Assembly (NCBI GenBank): GCA_964546935.1
Contig: CAZJLJ010000027.1
Span: forward strand, 1 to 42,498
Length of the DNA: 42,498 bases
Reading direction: 5' to 3'
Source of the DNA: JALYTY01 sp964546935
GTDB lineage: Bacteria; Vulcanimicrobiota; Vulcanimicrobiia; Vulcanimicrobiales; Vulcanimicrobiaceae
A program made the translations under genes and the position numbers. Below are positions 31,322 to 39,977 of this stretch, piece by piece (within the stretch, counting starts at the first letter, position 1; every line of letters starts with the position of its first letter). Below the pieces are notes generated by a model. The model saw only the letters and a list, made by a program, of their open reading frames with translations, was not told where the DNA came from and ran no database searches.

Positions 31322-34300
31322 GTGTTCTTGCAAAAGACTGTGATCGATCAATTTCACCCGCTGGTTAGCGAGTGGTTTACAGCCCGCTACGGCGAGCCGA
31401 CCGACCCGCAAAAGCAAGGCTGGCCCGTTATTCATCGCGGGCAAGACGTTCTTATCTCCGCGCCCACGGGCTCGGGGAAGACCCTTGCTGCCTTTTCGAT
31501 CTGCCTGGATGAGTTGATCCGGCGCGCCGATGCAGGCACGCTGACCGACGAAACATTCGCCGTCTACGTCTCTCCGCTGAAAGCGCTCACGAACGACATC
31601 CACAAGAACCTTGAAACGCCGCTTCAGGAACTGTATGCGCTCGCACAAGAGAAGGGTCTCCAGCTCGAGACGATCCGAACGGCCGTGCGTACCGGCGACA
31701 CCACGGCCAGCGAGCGCCAGCGCATGCTGCGCAAAGCTCCGCACGTCTTGGTAACCACGCCGGAATCGCTCTTCATTCTGTTAACCGCGGAGAAGTCACG
31801 GGCGCTTTTCACCAACGTTTCAACGGTCATCGTCGATGAAATCCATGCGATGGCGGCAGATAAACGCGGTTCCCATTTGTCGCTCACCCTTGCTCGTCTA
31901 GATCGCCTCGTTGAAGAAAACGGCGGACGTAAACCGCAGCGCATCGGTCTTTCTGCAACGGTCCGGCCCTTAGAACAGGTCGCACAATTCCTAAGCCCTC
32001 GCGCCGAAATCATCGATGTCGGAAGCCGCCGTCCAATGACGCTTGCGGTTGAAGTCCCCAAAGATGAGTTGGGACCCGTTGCGAGCAACGAACTTTGGGG
32101 CGAGACGTACGATCGTGTTGCCGAGCTGATCAAAGCGAATCGAACGACCCTTGTGTTCGTCGCAACGCGACGCATGAGCGAACGCGTTACGTTCGCACTT
32201 AGCGAAAGGCTCGGCCCTGGAGCGGTGCTCCCGCATCACGGAAGCCTTTCGAAAGAGGCGCGCTTCGATGCGGAAAACCGGCTGAAGAACGGTGAGCTGA
32301 AGGCCGTCGTTGCAACCGCATCTTTGGAGCTGGGCATCGACATCGGATCGATCGATCTCGTCGTACAACTCGGTTCACCTCGTTCGATCGCCGTTGCGTT
32401 GCAAAGAATCGGCCGTTCCGGGCATTGGATCGGGGCACGTCCTGAAGGGCGCTTTTTCCCGACAACGCGAGATGAATTGCTCGAGTGCGCCGCGCTCGTG
32501 CGATCGATCCGCACCGGCGCCATGGATAGCTTGAAGATTCCGGTCGCGCCACTCGACATTTTAGCGCAGCAAGTCGTCGCAGCGTGCGGTGCCGATGAAT
32601 GGCAGGCCGACGACCTCTACGAGGCGATGCGCAATGCCTATCCGTACCGCAATCTCGAGCGCAAAGATTTCGACGAAGTCGTTTCGATGCTGGCCGACGG
32701 CGTTGCGACGTCGCGCGGCAGAAGCGGCGCGTTTCTCCATTACGATCGCGTCAATGGCCGTTTACGCGGACGCCGAGGCGCTCGTATGGCGGCAATTACG
32801 TCTGGCGGAGCCATTCCCGAAACGGCAAATTATAACGTCGTGGCCGAGCCCGACGGCCACATCGTTGGAACGCTGGATGAAGACTTCGCGGTTGAAAGTC
32901 TTGCGGGCGACATTTTTATGCTCGGCACAACCTCTTGGAAGATCCGGCGCGTCGAGCCCGGCGTCGTTCGAGTCGAAGATGCGGGCGGTGCTCCGCCGAC
33001 GATCCCGTTTTGGAACGGCGAAGGACCCGGCAGAACCGTCGAACTCTCCCATGAAGTAAGTGCGGTCCGTGAAGCGATCGATGCACGCGAGGACCGCGAT
33101 GCAATCAAATTCTTGGTCGATGAGTGCGCTCTCGATGAGGCGGGTGCCGAGCAAACAGTAATGTACGTGCGCGCCGGCAAGAAAATTCTCGGCGTCGTCC
33201 CAACTACGAAAACCCTAGTGGCGGAACGCTTCTTCGATGAAGGCGGCGGCATGCAGCTGATCCTGCATACGCCGTTCGGAGCGCGCATCAACCGTGCATG
33301 GGGCTTGGCACTGCGTAAACGTTTCTGCCGCTCCTTTAACGTTGAGCTTCAGGCGGCCGCAACCGATAACGGCATCGTGCTTTCGCTTACCGAACAGCAC
33401 GCGTTTCCCTTAGATATCGTGTTCGAGTACGTGAAAACGGCAAGCGTTGAATACGTCTTGACGCAAGCGCTATTGGCTGCACCAATGTTCGGTGCGCGTT
33501 GGCGTTGGAACGCTACGCGAGCATTGGCGATCATGCGTATGCGAGGCGGCCGAAAAGTCGCCCCGCAACTGCAACGCATGCGTGCCGACGACCTCATGGC
33601 TGCGGTCTTTCCGGACCAAGCTGCGTGCGCGGAGAATTTGACTGGTCCAATTCGCATTCCGGATCACGTTCTCGTTCGCGAAACCATCGATAACTGTTTG
33701 CATGAGGCGATGGACCTTGATGGGCTTATCTCCGTGTTGCAACAGGTTGAGAACGGATCGATTCGGACAGTTGCAGTCGATACGCCGGAGCCTTCGCCGT
33801 TCTGTCACGAAATCTTAAACGCCAATCCGTACGCGTACTTAGACGACGCCCCGCTCGAAGAGCGCCGGGCGCGCGCGGTACAGCTTCGTCGCACGATTCG
33901 CGACGACGTAGACGGCGCAGGCATTCTAGATAAAAACGCGATCGCCGAAGTTGCGCAAGAGTCATGGCCGGTTGTGCGGGACGCGGACGAACTGCACGAC
34001 GCCTTGGCGACGCTCGTTGTCGTTCCGCCCGTCGCGGAATGGCAGGGATGGTACGACGAACTCGTTGCGCAAAATCGTGCCACGACGATCACGGTCGCAG
34101 AGCGCTGTTTTTGGACGAGCGCAGAGCGTTTGGATATAGCCAAGCTCGTCTATCCTGAAGGGACACTCAATCCGGAGATTCCAGCGGTTGCTATTGCAAA
34201 CGCGGCGACGACGCGCGAAGAAGCCATTGCGGAAGTGATGCGCGGGTGGATGGAATCCGGCGGCCCCGTCACCATCGATGAACTCGCAATCCGCTTCGGC

Positions 34301-35443
34301 GTTCCGTCATCCGACGTTGAACTGGCCTTGATTCGGCTGGAGTCCGAAGGACAGCTCTTACGCGGCCGCTTCACCGGCAGCGAAACGGAAGAATGGTGTA
34401 ACCGCCGCGTGCTCGCACGCATTCACCGGCTTACCATCGGGCAATTGCGGCGCGAGATCGAACCTGTTACGTCGGCACAGTTCATGCGGTTCTTGCAGCG
34501 TTGGCAGCACGTTGCGCCGTTCTCACGCCTGCACGGCATCGAAGGCACGTTGCAAGTCATCAAGCAACTCGAGGGATACGAAATTCCGGCGGCCGCGTGG
34601 GAAGCTCAGATTCTACCGTCGCGCGTTGGAAATTATCGCCGCGAGTTCTTAGATCAGATTTGCTACTCAGGTGAAGTTATGTGGGGACGGCTTTCACCGC
34701 ATCCCGCGCTCGATCCCGAAGATGAACGCGAGCGCCGCGTTCGTCCAACGAAGCTCGCGCCGATCTCGCTCTTCACCCGTGAAGATTCGCACGAGCTGAT
34801 CGTGCGTGATGAGTACAAGTCCGACGGTTTGTCCCACGCGGCACGCGAAGTGCTGGAAGAGATCGGACGTAAAGGCGCGCCGTTCTTCAACGACATCGTT
34901 CGCGGTACGAGACGTCTGCCAAGCGAAGTGGAAGAGGCGCTCTGGCAACTCGTGGCGGCAGGCCTCGTAACCGCCGACGGATTCGACGCACTGCGCTCGC
35001 TGATCGACGCGAAACGCCGGCTCGGTGAAAAAGGACTGCGTGCCCGGCCGCGTTCGTCGGGCGGACGCTGGACGTTGATCGACTCGACGACGGAACGTAT
35101 CGATCCCGAAGCCTTCGCGCGACGCCTTCTGAATCGCTGGGGCGTGGTCTTCCGCGATATCGTTGCACGCGAAACGCTCGCTCCTCGCTGGCGCGATCTG
35201 CTATGGGCATTACGGCGGATGGAAGCACGTGGTGAAATTCGCGGCGGACGTTTCGTCAGCGGTTACGTCGGCGAACAATTCGCGCTTCCCGAAGCGGTCG
35301 ACGCATTGCGTGCATCGCGACGCAACGATGCGGATACGGAGCTGACCGCGGTTAGCGCTTACGATCCGCTCAACCTAACTGGAATCATTTTGCCCGGCAG
35401 CCGAAACCGCACCGAAGACATCTCGGAACGCATCGCTTTATAA
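31322..35443 (+). CDS. lhr: Lhr-family ATP-dependent helicase
   Basis: A 1373-residue large helicase-related protein. Superfamily 2 motifs: APTGSGKT at residues 47-54 (Walker A), VTTPESL, VDEIH at 171-175 (Walker B, DEIH box), IGLSATVRP (motif III), VATASLELGIDIGSIDLVVQLGSPRSIAVALQRIGRSG (motifs V and VI; core LGIDIG and QRIGRSG). A winged-helix and Lhr-core region follows, then a long C-terminal domain (about 850-1373) as in bacterial full-length Lhr, which unwinds DNA or RNA:DNA hybrids and is linked to repair. E. coli Lhr is 1538 residues, so this one is slightly shorter. Starts at GTG 31322. The luciferase-like gene starts at the next base after its stop. Confidence 0.93.
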   Translation: MFLQKTVIDQFHPLVSEWFTARYGEPTDPQKQGWPVIHRGQDVLISAPTGSGKTLAAFSICLDELIRRADAGTLTDETFAVYVSPLKALTNDIHKNLETPLQELYALAQEKGLQLETIRTAVRTGDTTASERQRMLRKAPHVLVTTPESLFILLTAEKSRALFTNVSTVIVDEIHAMAADKRGSHLSLTLARLDRLVEENGGRKPQRIGLSATVRPLEQVAQFLSPRAEIIDVGSRRPMTLAVEVPKDELGPVASNELWGETYDRVAELIKANRTTLVFVATRRMSERVTFALSERLGPGAVLPHHGSLSKEARFDAENRLKNGELKAVVATASLELGIDIGSIDLVVQLGSPRSIAVALQRIGRSGHWIGARPEGRFFPTTRDELLECAALVRSIRTGAMDSLKIPVAPLDILAQQVVAACGADEWQADDLYEAMRNAYPYRNLERKDFDEVVSMLADGVATSRGRSGAFLHYDRVNGRLRGRRGARMAAITSGGAIPETANYNVVAEPDGHIVGTLDEDFAVESLAGDIFMLGTTSWKIRRVEPGVVRVEDAGGAPPTIPFWNGEGPGRTVELSHEVSAVREAIDAREDRDAIKFLVDECALDEAGAEQTVMYVRAGKKILGVVPTTKTLVAERFFDEGGGMQLILHTPFGARINRAWGLALRKRFCRSFNVELQAAATDNGIVLSLTEQHAFPLDIVFEYVKTASVEYVLTQALLAAPMFGARWRWNATRALAIMRMRGGRKVAPQLQRMRADDLMAAVFPDQAACAENLTGPIRIPDHVLVRETIDNCLHEAMDLDGLISVLQQVENGSIRTVAVDTPEPSPFCHEILNANPYAYLDDAPLEERRARAVQLRRTIRDDVDGAGILDKNAIAEVAQESWPVVRDADELHDALATLVVVPPVAEWQGWYDELVAQNRATTITVAERCFWTSAERLDIAKLVYPEGTLNPEIPAVAIANAATTREEAIAEVMRGWMESGGPVTIDELAIRFGVPSSDVELALIRLESEGQLLRGRFTGSETEEWCNRRVLARIHRLTIGQLRREIEPVTSAQFMRFLQRWQHVAPFSRLHGIEGTLQVIKQLEGYEIPAAAWEAQILPSRVGNYRREFLDQICYSGEVMWGRLSPHPALDPEDERERRVRPTKLAPISLFTREDSHELIVRDEYKSDGLSHAAREVLEEIGRKGAPFFNDIVRGTRRLPSEVEEALWQLVAAGLVTADGFDALRSLIDAKRRLGEKGLRARPRSSGGRWTLIDSTTERIDPEAFARRLLNRWGVVFRDIVARETLAPRWRDLLWALRRMEARGEIRGGRFVSGYVGEQFALPEAVDALRASRRNDADTELTAVSAYDPLNLTGIILPGSRNRTEDISERIAL

Positions 35444-36448
35444 ATGAAAAATATCCCTCTCTCGGTTCTCGATCTCTCACCCATCGTTCAAAACGGCTCA
35501 GCTACGGAAGCGCTCCGAAATTCTTTAGACCTGGCGCAACACGCCGAACGCTGGGGATATAACCGCTACTGGCTCGCCGAACACCACAACATGCCGGGCA
35601 TCGCAAGCGCGGCTACGGCGGTGGCGATGGCACATGTTGGCGCGGGTACGCGTACGATTCGCATCGGTTCGGGCGGCATTATGTTGCCGAACCACGCGCC
35701 GCTCGTTATCGCCGAACAATTCGGTACGCTTGAAGCGCTGCATCCGGGACGCATCGATCTGGGGATCGGGCGCGCACCTGGAACGGATCGGGCCACTGCA
35801 CGGGCGCTGCGCCGGAATCTGATCGAGAGCGAAGACACGTTCCCGCGTAACGTAATCGAATTACAATCTTATTTCGCCCCGGCGTTACCGGGACAACCGG
35901 TGCGCGCAGTGCCGGGTGCCGGAATGGAGATTCCAATTTGGCTGCTCGGATCGAGTTTGTTTAGCGCACAACTTGCCGCGGCACTCGGCTTGCGCTTTGC
36001 ATTTGCGTCGCACTTCGCGCCCGATCTGCTGCATCAAGCGTTACATATCTATCGCAAGGAATTTCAGCCGTCAGCGGCCTTAAGCGAACCATACGCGATG
36101 GCCGGAATCAACGTTGTTGCCGCCGATACGGAAGCCGACGCGCGTAGGCTCTTCACCTCGCATCAGCAGGCATTCATCAACCTGCGTCGCGGCCATCCGG
36201 GCGAACTGCCTCCGCCCGTTGAAAACTTGGACGGGTACTGGAACCCGATGGAGCAAGAGATGGTCGAGCACACGCTTCAGTACGCAATCGTCGGCTCGCC
36301 TGAAACGGTGCAACGCCGGCTTGCAAGTTTCGTAGAGAACACCCGCGTTGACGAAGTAATCGTAGCGGGACAGATTTACGATCACCAAGCTCGCCTACGT
36401 TCTTTCGAGATCGTTGCCGGCGCTCGTGACGCTCTTGCAGCGGCTTAG
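35444..36448 (+). CDS. LLM-class flavin-dependent oxidoreductase
   Basis: A 334-residue luciferase-like monooxygenase. Family marks: LSVLDLSPI at the start, WGYNRYWLAEHHNMPGIASAAT, RIGSGGIMLPNHAPLVIAEQFGTLEALHPGRIDLGIGRAPGTD (cofactor F420 or FMN region; core GGIMLPNH and LGIGRAPG) and a MMxE-like end. It uses reduced FMN or F420 to oxidise or reduce an unknown compound. The ATG follows the Lhr stop directly, so both are cotranscribed. Its stop abuts that of the convergent XRE gene. Confidence 0.9.
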   Translation: MKNIPLSVLDLSPIVQNGSATEALRNSLDLAQHAERWGYNRYWLAEHHNMPGIASAATAVAMAHVGAGTRTIRIGSGGIMLPNHAPLVIAEQFGTLEALHPGRIDLGIGRAPGTDRATARALRRNLIESEDTFPRNVIELQSYFAPALPGQPVRAVPGAGMEIPIWLLGSSLFSAQLAAALGLRFAFASHFAPDLLHQALHIYRKEFQPSAALSEPYAMAGINVVAADTEADARRLFTSHQQAFINLRRGHPGELPPPVENLDGYWNPMEQEMVEHTLQYAIVGSPETVQRRLASFVENTRVDEVIVAGQIYDHQARLRSFEIVAGARDALAAA

Positions 36449-37273
36449 CTAGTGAGTTTTCACGTAGTCGCGTAAAATCGATTCGCTTTGCGGATCGGCC
36501 GGCACGGTAAACGCCAGCAGCAATCCGTTTGATTCCGGAACCGGAAGAACAGACCAAACCATATACGCCACGTCGGATCGAACATTGATTGCGATGCGTT
36601 GCCACATCGCCGGAGCGACCTCGTACTCATTCCAGAAACGAACGAATTCCGGGCTTTCGGCTTGCAGCTTTGCAAGCAGTTCTTCGAACCACGGATCGCC
36701 GAGAGCATTCGCATAGCTATGGCGGAACGCCGCAGTCATCGTGCGAGCGAACTCTTCCCACGATTGAAACAGCACGCGGCGTTCGGGATCCATGAACAAC
36801 CGGTAAATCATGTTGTACTGCTCGACTCCGCCGCTATCGGAATGATTGAAGAGCAATCGTGCCGATCGGTTCAAATACAATACGTCGAATCTGCGGCTTA
36901 AAATCTGCGCCGTGCTTGGAGTATAGTGATCGACGATGTATCGCAACTCGGCCGGTATACGATCCGGTGGTGCAGGGGCTTCGGTAGCGCGGGGCATTCC
37001 CGCAACCGAGAAGAGATACTCCGTCTCGTAGCGGTCCAGCTGCAACGCGCCTGCGATCGCTTCCAGCGATTTCGCCGAGATATTTATCGGGCGGCCTAAC
37101 TCCAATTGCGCGTACCAGCCGACGCTCACGCCCGCGAGTTCCGCGACCTCGTCACGCGTTAGGCCTTGAGCGCGTCGATGCGACCTCACCGGCATGCCGA
37201 CTGTTTCGGGCCGTATTCGCCGGCGCCGGGAACGCAAAAAAGCTCGTAATTCCGAACGCTCGTTATCCAACAT
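36449..37273 (-). CDS. XRE-family regulator with MmyB-like ligand domain
   Basis: A 274-residue regulator from ATG 37273 (the frame is open to 37339). Residues 5-80 form an XRE helix-turn-helix: RSELRAFLRSRRRRI, then LTRDEVAELAGVSVGWYAQLELGRPINIS. The C-terminal domain (about 100-270) follows the MmyB pattern (VDHYTPSTAQILSRRFDVLYLNRSARLLF and FEELLAKLQAESPEFVRFWNEYEV), a PAS-like fold that binds fatty acid in the actinobacterial group. It diverges from the MFS exporter 94 bases away and probably represses it. Confidence 0.9.
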   Translation of the reverse strand: MLDNERSELRAFLRSRRRRIRPETVGMPVRSHRRAQGLTRDEVAELAGVSVGWYAQLELGRPINISAKSLEAIAGALQLDRYETEYLFSVAGMPRATEAPAPPDRIPAELRYIVDHYTPSTAQILSRRFDVLYLNRSARLLFNHSDSGGVEQYNMIYRLFMDPERRVLFQSWEEFARTMTAAFRHSYANALGDPWFEELLAKLQAESPEFVRFWNEYEVAPAMWQRIAINVRSDVAYMVWSVLPVPESNGLLLAFTVPADPQSESILRDYVKTH

Positions 37274-37310
37274 CGGATAGCAACCGGTCAACCGTGTGCG
37301 GAGTTGCGCT

Positions 37311-37339
37311 AATGTACACTGGCGCTCTCTTCGCCGCAA
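37311..37339 (-). promoter_or_regulatory. promoter of the XRE regulator
   Basis: On the minus strand TTGCGG (37339-37334), 17 bases, TACATT (37316-37311), giving a leader of about 30 bases to ATG 37273. The divergent MFS gene has a weaker extended -10 TGCTACGCT at 37350-37358. Confidence 0.5.
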
Positions 37340-37366
37340 TCTTTTCCGCTGCTACGCTGAAAAGCC

Positions 37367-38926
37367 GTGGCCATCTCGATTCTGCACCGGCCGCAATTTC
37401 CGCGGTCGCGGCAGTTGCACGTCAAACCAGCCGTCATCGTTGCACCGTTACCCATCGTTCAGCGAATTGTCGCAATCGTCGTGGCACTCGGCGGCATCGT
37501 CCTCGACCAAACCGCAACCGGCATTTCTTCGGCCTCGCTCAACTTCGTTCAGGGTTCCTTTGCGCTCTCTCCCGATGAAGGCTCGTGGATCCTAACGGCA
37601 TTTAATGCCGCTTACTATTCGTCCATTCTCGCAAGCGCTTGGACAATCACGCACTTCGGGCGCAAGCGCGTTCTAGTAACCGCGCTCTTCGCTTTTGCAG
37701 CTTCTTCGGCGTTATGCATCTTCGCTTGGAACTTCGAAGTGTTGGTGGCACTTCGGGCGCTGCAGGGCCTGACGCTTGGATGCGTTTTTGTTCCGGCCAC
37801 AATGACGATTCTTGTTTCGGTGCCGCCGCAAACCCGAGGGTACGCGTTTCTGCCGTTTTCATTCGGCTCGCTTGCCGCTTCAACAGCCGGATTATTTTTG
37901 GCCGGCATTTTCGTTCAGTATGCACAGTGGCAGGACGCGTTTGCCGTAACGGCAGGGCTGGCCACTATTTTGGCAATCGCGGTCATCTTCGTTGTACCAC
38001 CGGACACGAGCAAGAAGCGCCGGCCGTTCGATTTTATCGGCCTCGCCGTTATTGCGGTCGCGGCAACGGCATTTCAGTATTTGGTAAACGAAGGCGAACG
38101 ACGCAATTGGTTCGACGATCCAAACGTTACTTTGGCCCTCGTCGTACTGATAATTGCAATCGTGACTCTCGCACTTTGGAAGCTGCGCTTCAGCCGTCAT
38201 CCGTTCGTCAATTTGAGGATGCTTAACAACCGTCCGTTCGTCCTTGGTGCGTTGTGCGCGGGATTGCTTTCGCTGGCGCAATACTCAGGGACGCTTTTCG
38301 TGCAATACGCCCAGAGCCCCGCGGTGGAAATGTCGCCCACGCTCGCCGGCGGCCTTTTTGCGCTTCGCATTATCGGCTTCGCGGTCGCGATCTTCGCCGT
38401 CGGCATGGCGGTTATAACAAAAAAACTCAACGTCCGGTTTGCCTTGACCGGTGCCTTGTTGGCCTTTGCCGTTCTTTCGTTTGCGCAGGCCAACATCATG
38501 ACGGCGACCGCGGATTTCGACGCCTTCGTTCCGACCGCGCTATTGATCGGCCTTGCACAGGGTGCGGTAAATCAGCCGCTTCCGCTGCTTGTTTTCGGCA
38601 GTCTTACGCAAGCGGAACTGCCGATGGGCGCGATTATTTATAAAATGGCACCGCTGCTTGCAACATCGATCGGCAACGCGTTCTCGCAACGGTTGCTGGA
38701 CACGCACACGGCACAGCATCTCTCGGATTTGGCGGGATCCGTAACCCTTTCCAGACCCGACGTCGCCACGTTTGCCGAACACGGCGGCACGCACGCGCTC
38801 GCGGCGTATGTCGGCCAGCAAGCATCGGTGCTGGCCTACGATGACCTCACGCGTTTGTTTGCGCTCGTTGCGCTTTTGATTATTCCGATTCTTTACTTCA
38901 TTCCGTTGCCGGGAGAGAAGCGGTAG
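37367..38926 (+). CDS. DHA2-family MFS drug exporter (EmrB/QacA type)
   Basis: A 519-residue membrane transporter with about 14 helices. The order ASSASLNFVQGSFALSPDEGSWILTAFNAAYYSS then GRKRVLVTALFAF is the helix1-loop-helix2/3 motif of DHA2 proteins; motif C-like LRALQGLTLGCVFVPATM and the late FALVALLIIPILYF also fit. Proton-coupled export of hydrophobic or toxic compounds is likely. Starts at GTG 37367. Preceded by the divergent XRE regulator, followed 33 bases later by a GNAT gene; no EmrA partner is seen. Confidence 0.92.
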   Translation: MAISILHRPQFPRSRQLHVKPAVIVAPLPIVQRIVAIVVALGGIVLDQTATGISSASLNFVQGSFALSPDEGSWILTAFNAAYYSSILASAWTITHFGRKRVLVTALFAFAASSALCIFAWNFEVLVALRALQGLTLGCVFVPATMTILVSVPPQTRGYAFLPFSFGSLAASTAGLFLAGIFVQYAQWQDAFAVTAGLATILAIAVIFVVPPDTSKKRRPFDFIGLAVIAVAATAFQYLVNEGERRNWFDDPNVTLALVVLIIAIVTLALWKLRFSRHPFVNLRMLNNRPFVLGALCAGLLSLAQYSGTLFVQYAQSPAVEMSPTLAGGLFALRIIGFAVAIFAVGMAVITKKLNVRFALTGALLAFAVLSFAQANIMTATADFDAFVPTALLIGLAQGAVNQPLPLLVFGSLTQAELPMGAIIYKMAPLLATSIGNAFSQRLLDTHTAQHLSDLAGSVTLSRPDVATFAEHGGTHALAAYVGQQASVLAYDDLTRLFALVALLIIPILYFIPLPGEKR

Positions 38927-38946
38927 ATTTCACGCCGCAGCACGGT

Positions 38947-38962
38947 TACACTTATAACCATG
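38947..38962 (+). promoter_or_regulatory. -10 hexamer of the GNAT gene
   Basis: TACACT (38947-38952), seven bases, ATG 38960. No ribosome-binding site. Similar to the leaderless layout seen elsewhere in this window. Confidence 0.4.
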
Positions 38963-39517
38963 CGCCACGACGGCGAATTCACGTTGCGCCTCGCTGCTTT
39001 CGCGGACATCCCGGTGCTTCAGGCACTAATCCAAGCGTCGGTTTTTGGATTGCAGAGCAACGATTACACTTCCGCGCAACTGCACGCCGCGCTTGATTCC
39101 GTTTACGGGATCGATACGCGGCTTATCGAGGACGGCACGTACTTTGTGGTGGAAGCACACGGAGAAATCGTCGCGTGTGGAGGATGGAGCCGGCGCAAAA
39201 CGATGTACGGGGCGGACACGTGGACGGAACGAGACGATGCGTACTTAGACGCAACCCGCGATGCTGCAAAGATTCGCGCCTTCTTCGTGCATCCAAAATG
39301 GAGCCGTCGCGGAATCGGCTCGGCGATTTTGCATGCTAGTGAGGAAGCTGCCGCCGCGTACGGGTTTACTCGTTTTGAGATGGGTGCAACGCTGACGGGA
39401 GTTCCGCTTTATGAAAAGCACGGATACACCGCTCGAAAACGAATCGAGCTTGAACTTCCCCGCGGTGAAACACTCCCTATCGTGCACATGACAAAGGAAA
39501 CGCCTAGCGCGAATTGA
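38960..39517 (+). CDS. GNAT-family N-acetyltransferase
   Basis: A 185-residue GNAT acetyltransferase, moving an acetyl group from acetyl-CoA to an amine. The CoA-binding loop motif A is present: KIRAFFVHPKWSRRGIGSAIL (V-x-P, RRGIGSA). Further marks: TLRLAAFADIPVLQALIQAS at the start, FEMGATLTGVPLYEKHGY in motif B. Substrate unknown. It follows the MFS exporter. Confidence 0.92.
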   Translation: MRHDGEFTLRLAAFADIPVLQALIQASVFGLQSNDYTSAQLHAALDSVYGIDTRLIEDGTYFVVEAHGEIVACGGWSRRKTMYGADTWTERDDAYLDATRDAAKIRAFFVHPKWSRRGIGSAILHASEEAAAAYGFTRFEMGATLTGVPLYEKHGYTARKRIELELPRGETLPIVHMTKETPSAN

Positions 39518-39535
39518 CTTCGTGATGCGCGATCG

Positions 39536-39697
39536 CTATTGAGGGGATTCGCTACGCAGCTGGATCCGGTGGAAGAGATCGCCGTTACGATCGCGCATTT
39601 GCATTTCCACTTCGGATTTGCTTCCGCGCACGAGGACGAGGTTCTCCGCTGCCTTGATGCTCAGCCGGTACGCGGCCAGTAATATGTATCCGTTCAT
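39536..39697 (-). CDS. 53-residue small protein
   Basis: Begins at ATG 39697. A hydrophobic/alternating segment (NGYILLAAYRLSIKAAENLVLV) is followed by a charged strand-rich half ending FHRIQLRSESPQ. GC-rich third positions and no rare codons. TAACTT six bases before ATG or TATAAC eight bases before could be the -10. Convergent with the GNAT gene, 18 bases apart. Family unknown. Confidence 0.5.
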   Translation of the reverse strand: MNGYILLAAYRLSIKAAENLVLVRGSKSEVEMQMRDRNGDLFHRIQLRSESPQ

Positions 39698-39730
39698 CTC
39701 GCGAAGTTATACCCCCAGGGTGAGTCTAGT

Positions 39731-39877
39731 ATGAATAGCGCTTGCCAGGCGCCGCTTCTTACGCGGCCGTCTGTGTACTACATCGGCCTTAAAGCTGCCG
39801 GGCGCCAGCCCGATGCCGCCTTCCAGATCATGATGCCACTCGTTGAAACCGAGGAGCACGAACACTTGCACTTTTAA
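39731..39877 (+). CDS. possible 48-residue small protein
   Basis: ATG 39731 follows an AGGGTGAG site by six bases. The product has a C-terminal acidic and His-rich end (ETEEHEHLHF). GC-rich third positions. Only weak support, since the opposite strand is also open. Confidence 0.3.
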   Translation: MNSACQAPLLTRPSVYYIGLKAAGRQPDAAFQIMMPLVETEEHEHLHF

Positions 39878-39909
39878 CCCGGACAAGCTGCGCACTTCGA
39901 CCAGTCCGC

Positions 39910-39939
39910 TTGTCAGACAGGTACGCCGGCCTGTACACT
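39910..39939 (+). promoter_or_regulatory. promoter and FadR-type operator of the GntR gene
   Basis: TTGTCA (39910-39915), 18 bases, TACACT (39934-39939). The -35 overlaps TTGTCAGACAG (39910-39920), which matches the FadR-subfamily consensus TnGTnnnACnA at all but the last base. This suggests autoregulation by the GntR protein just downstream. Confidence 0.5.
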
Positions 39940-39977
39940 ATTAATAGCTATCTCGATCCTTATAAAGGCCGTTTCAC

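Larger units (their letters stand above)
39518..39977. other. 460-base region with two candidate small genes
   Basis: No long gene. A minus-strand frame (39536-39697) looks real, and a plus-strand frame (39731-39877) is possible. An overlapping minus frame at 39707-39895 has rare AGA codons and looks less likely. The right part holds the promoter of the GntR gene. Confidence 0.5.

Noticed and set aside
39707..39895. 62-residue minus-strand frame
   Set aside because: Contains rare AGA codons and a Lys/Arg-rich patch, no ribosome-binding site, and competes with a better-initiated plus-strand frame.
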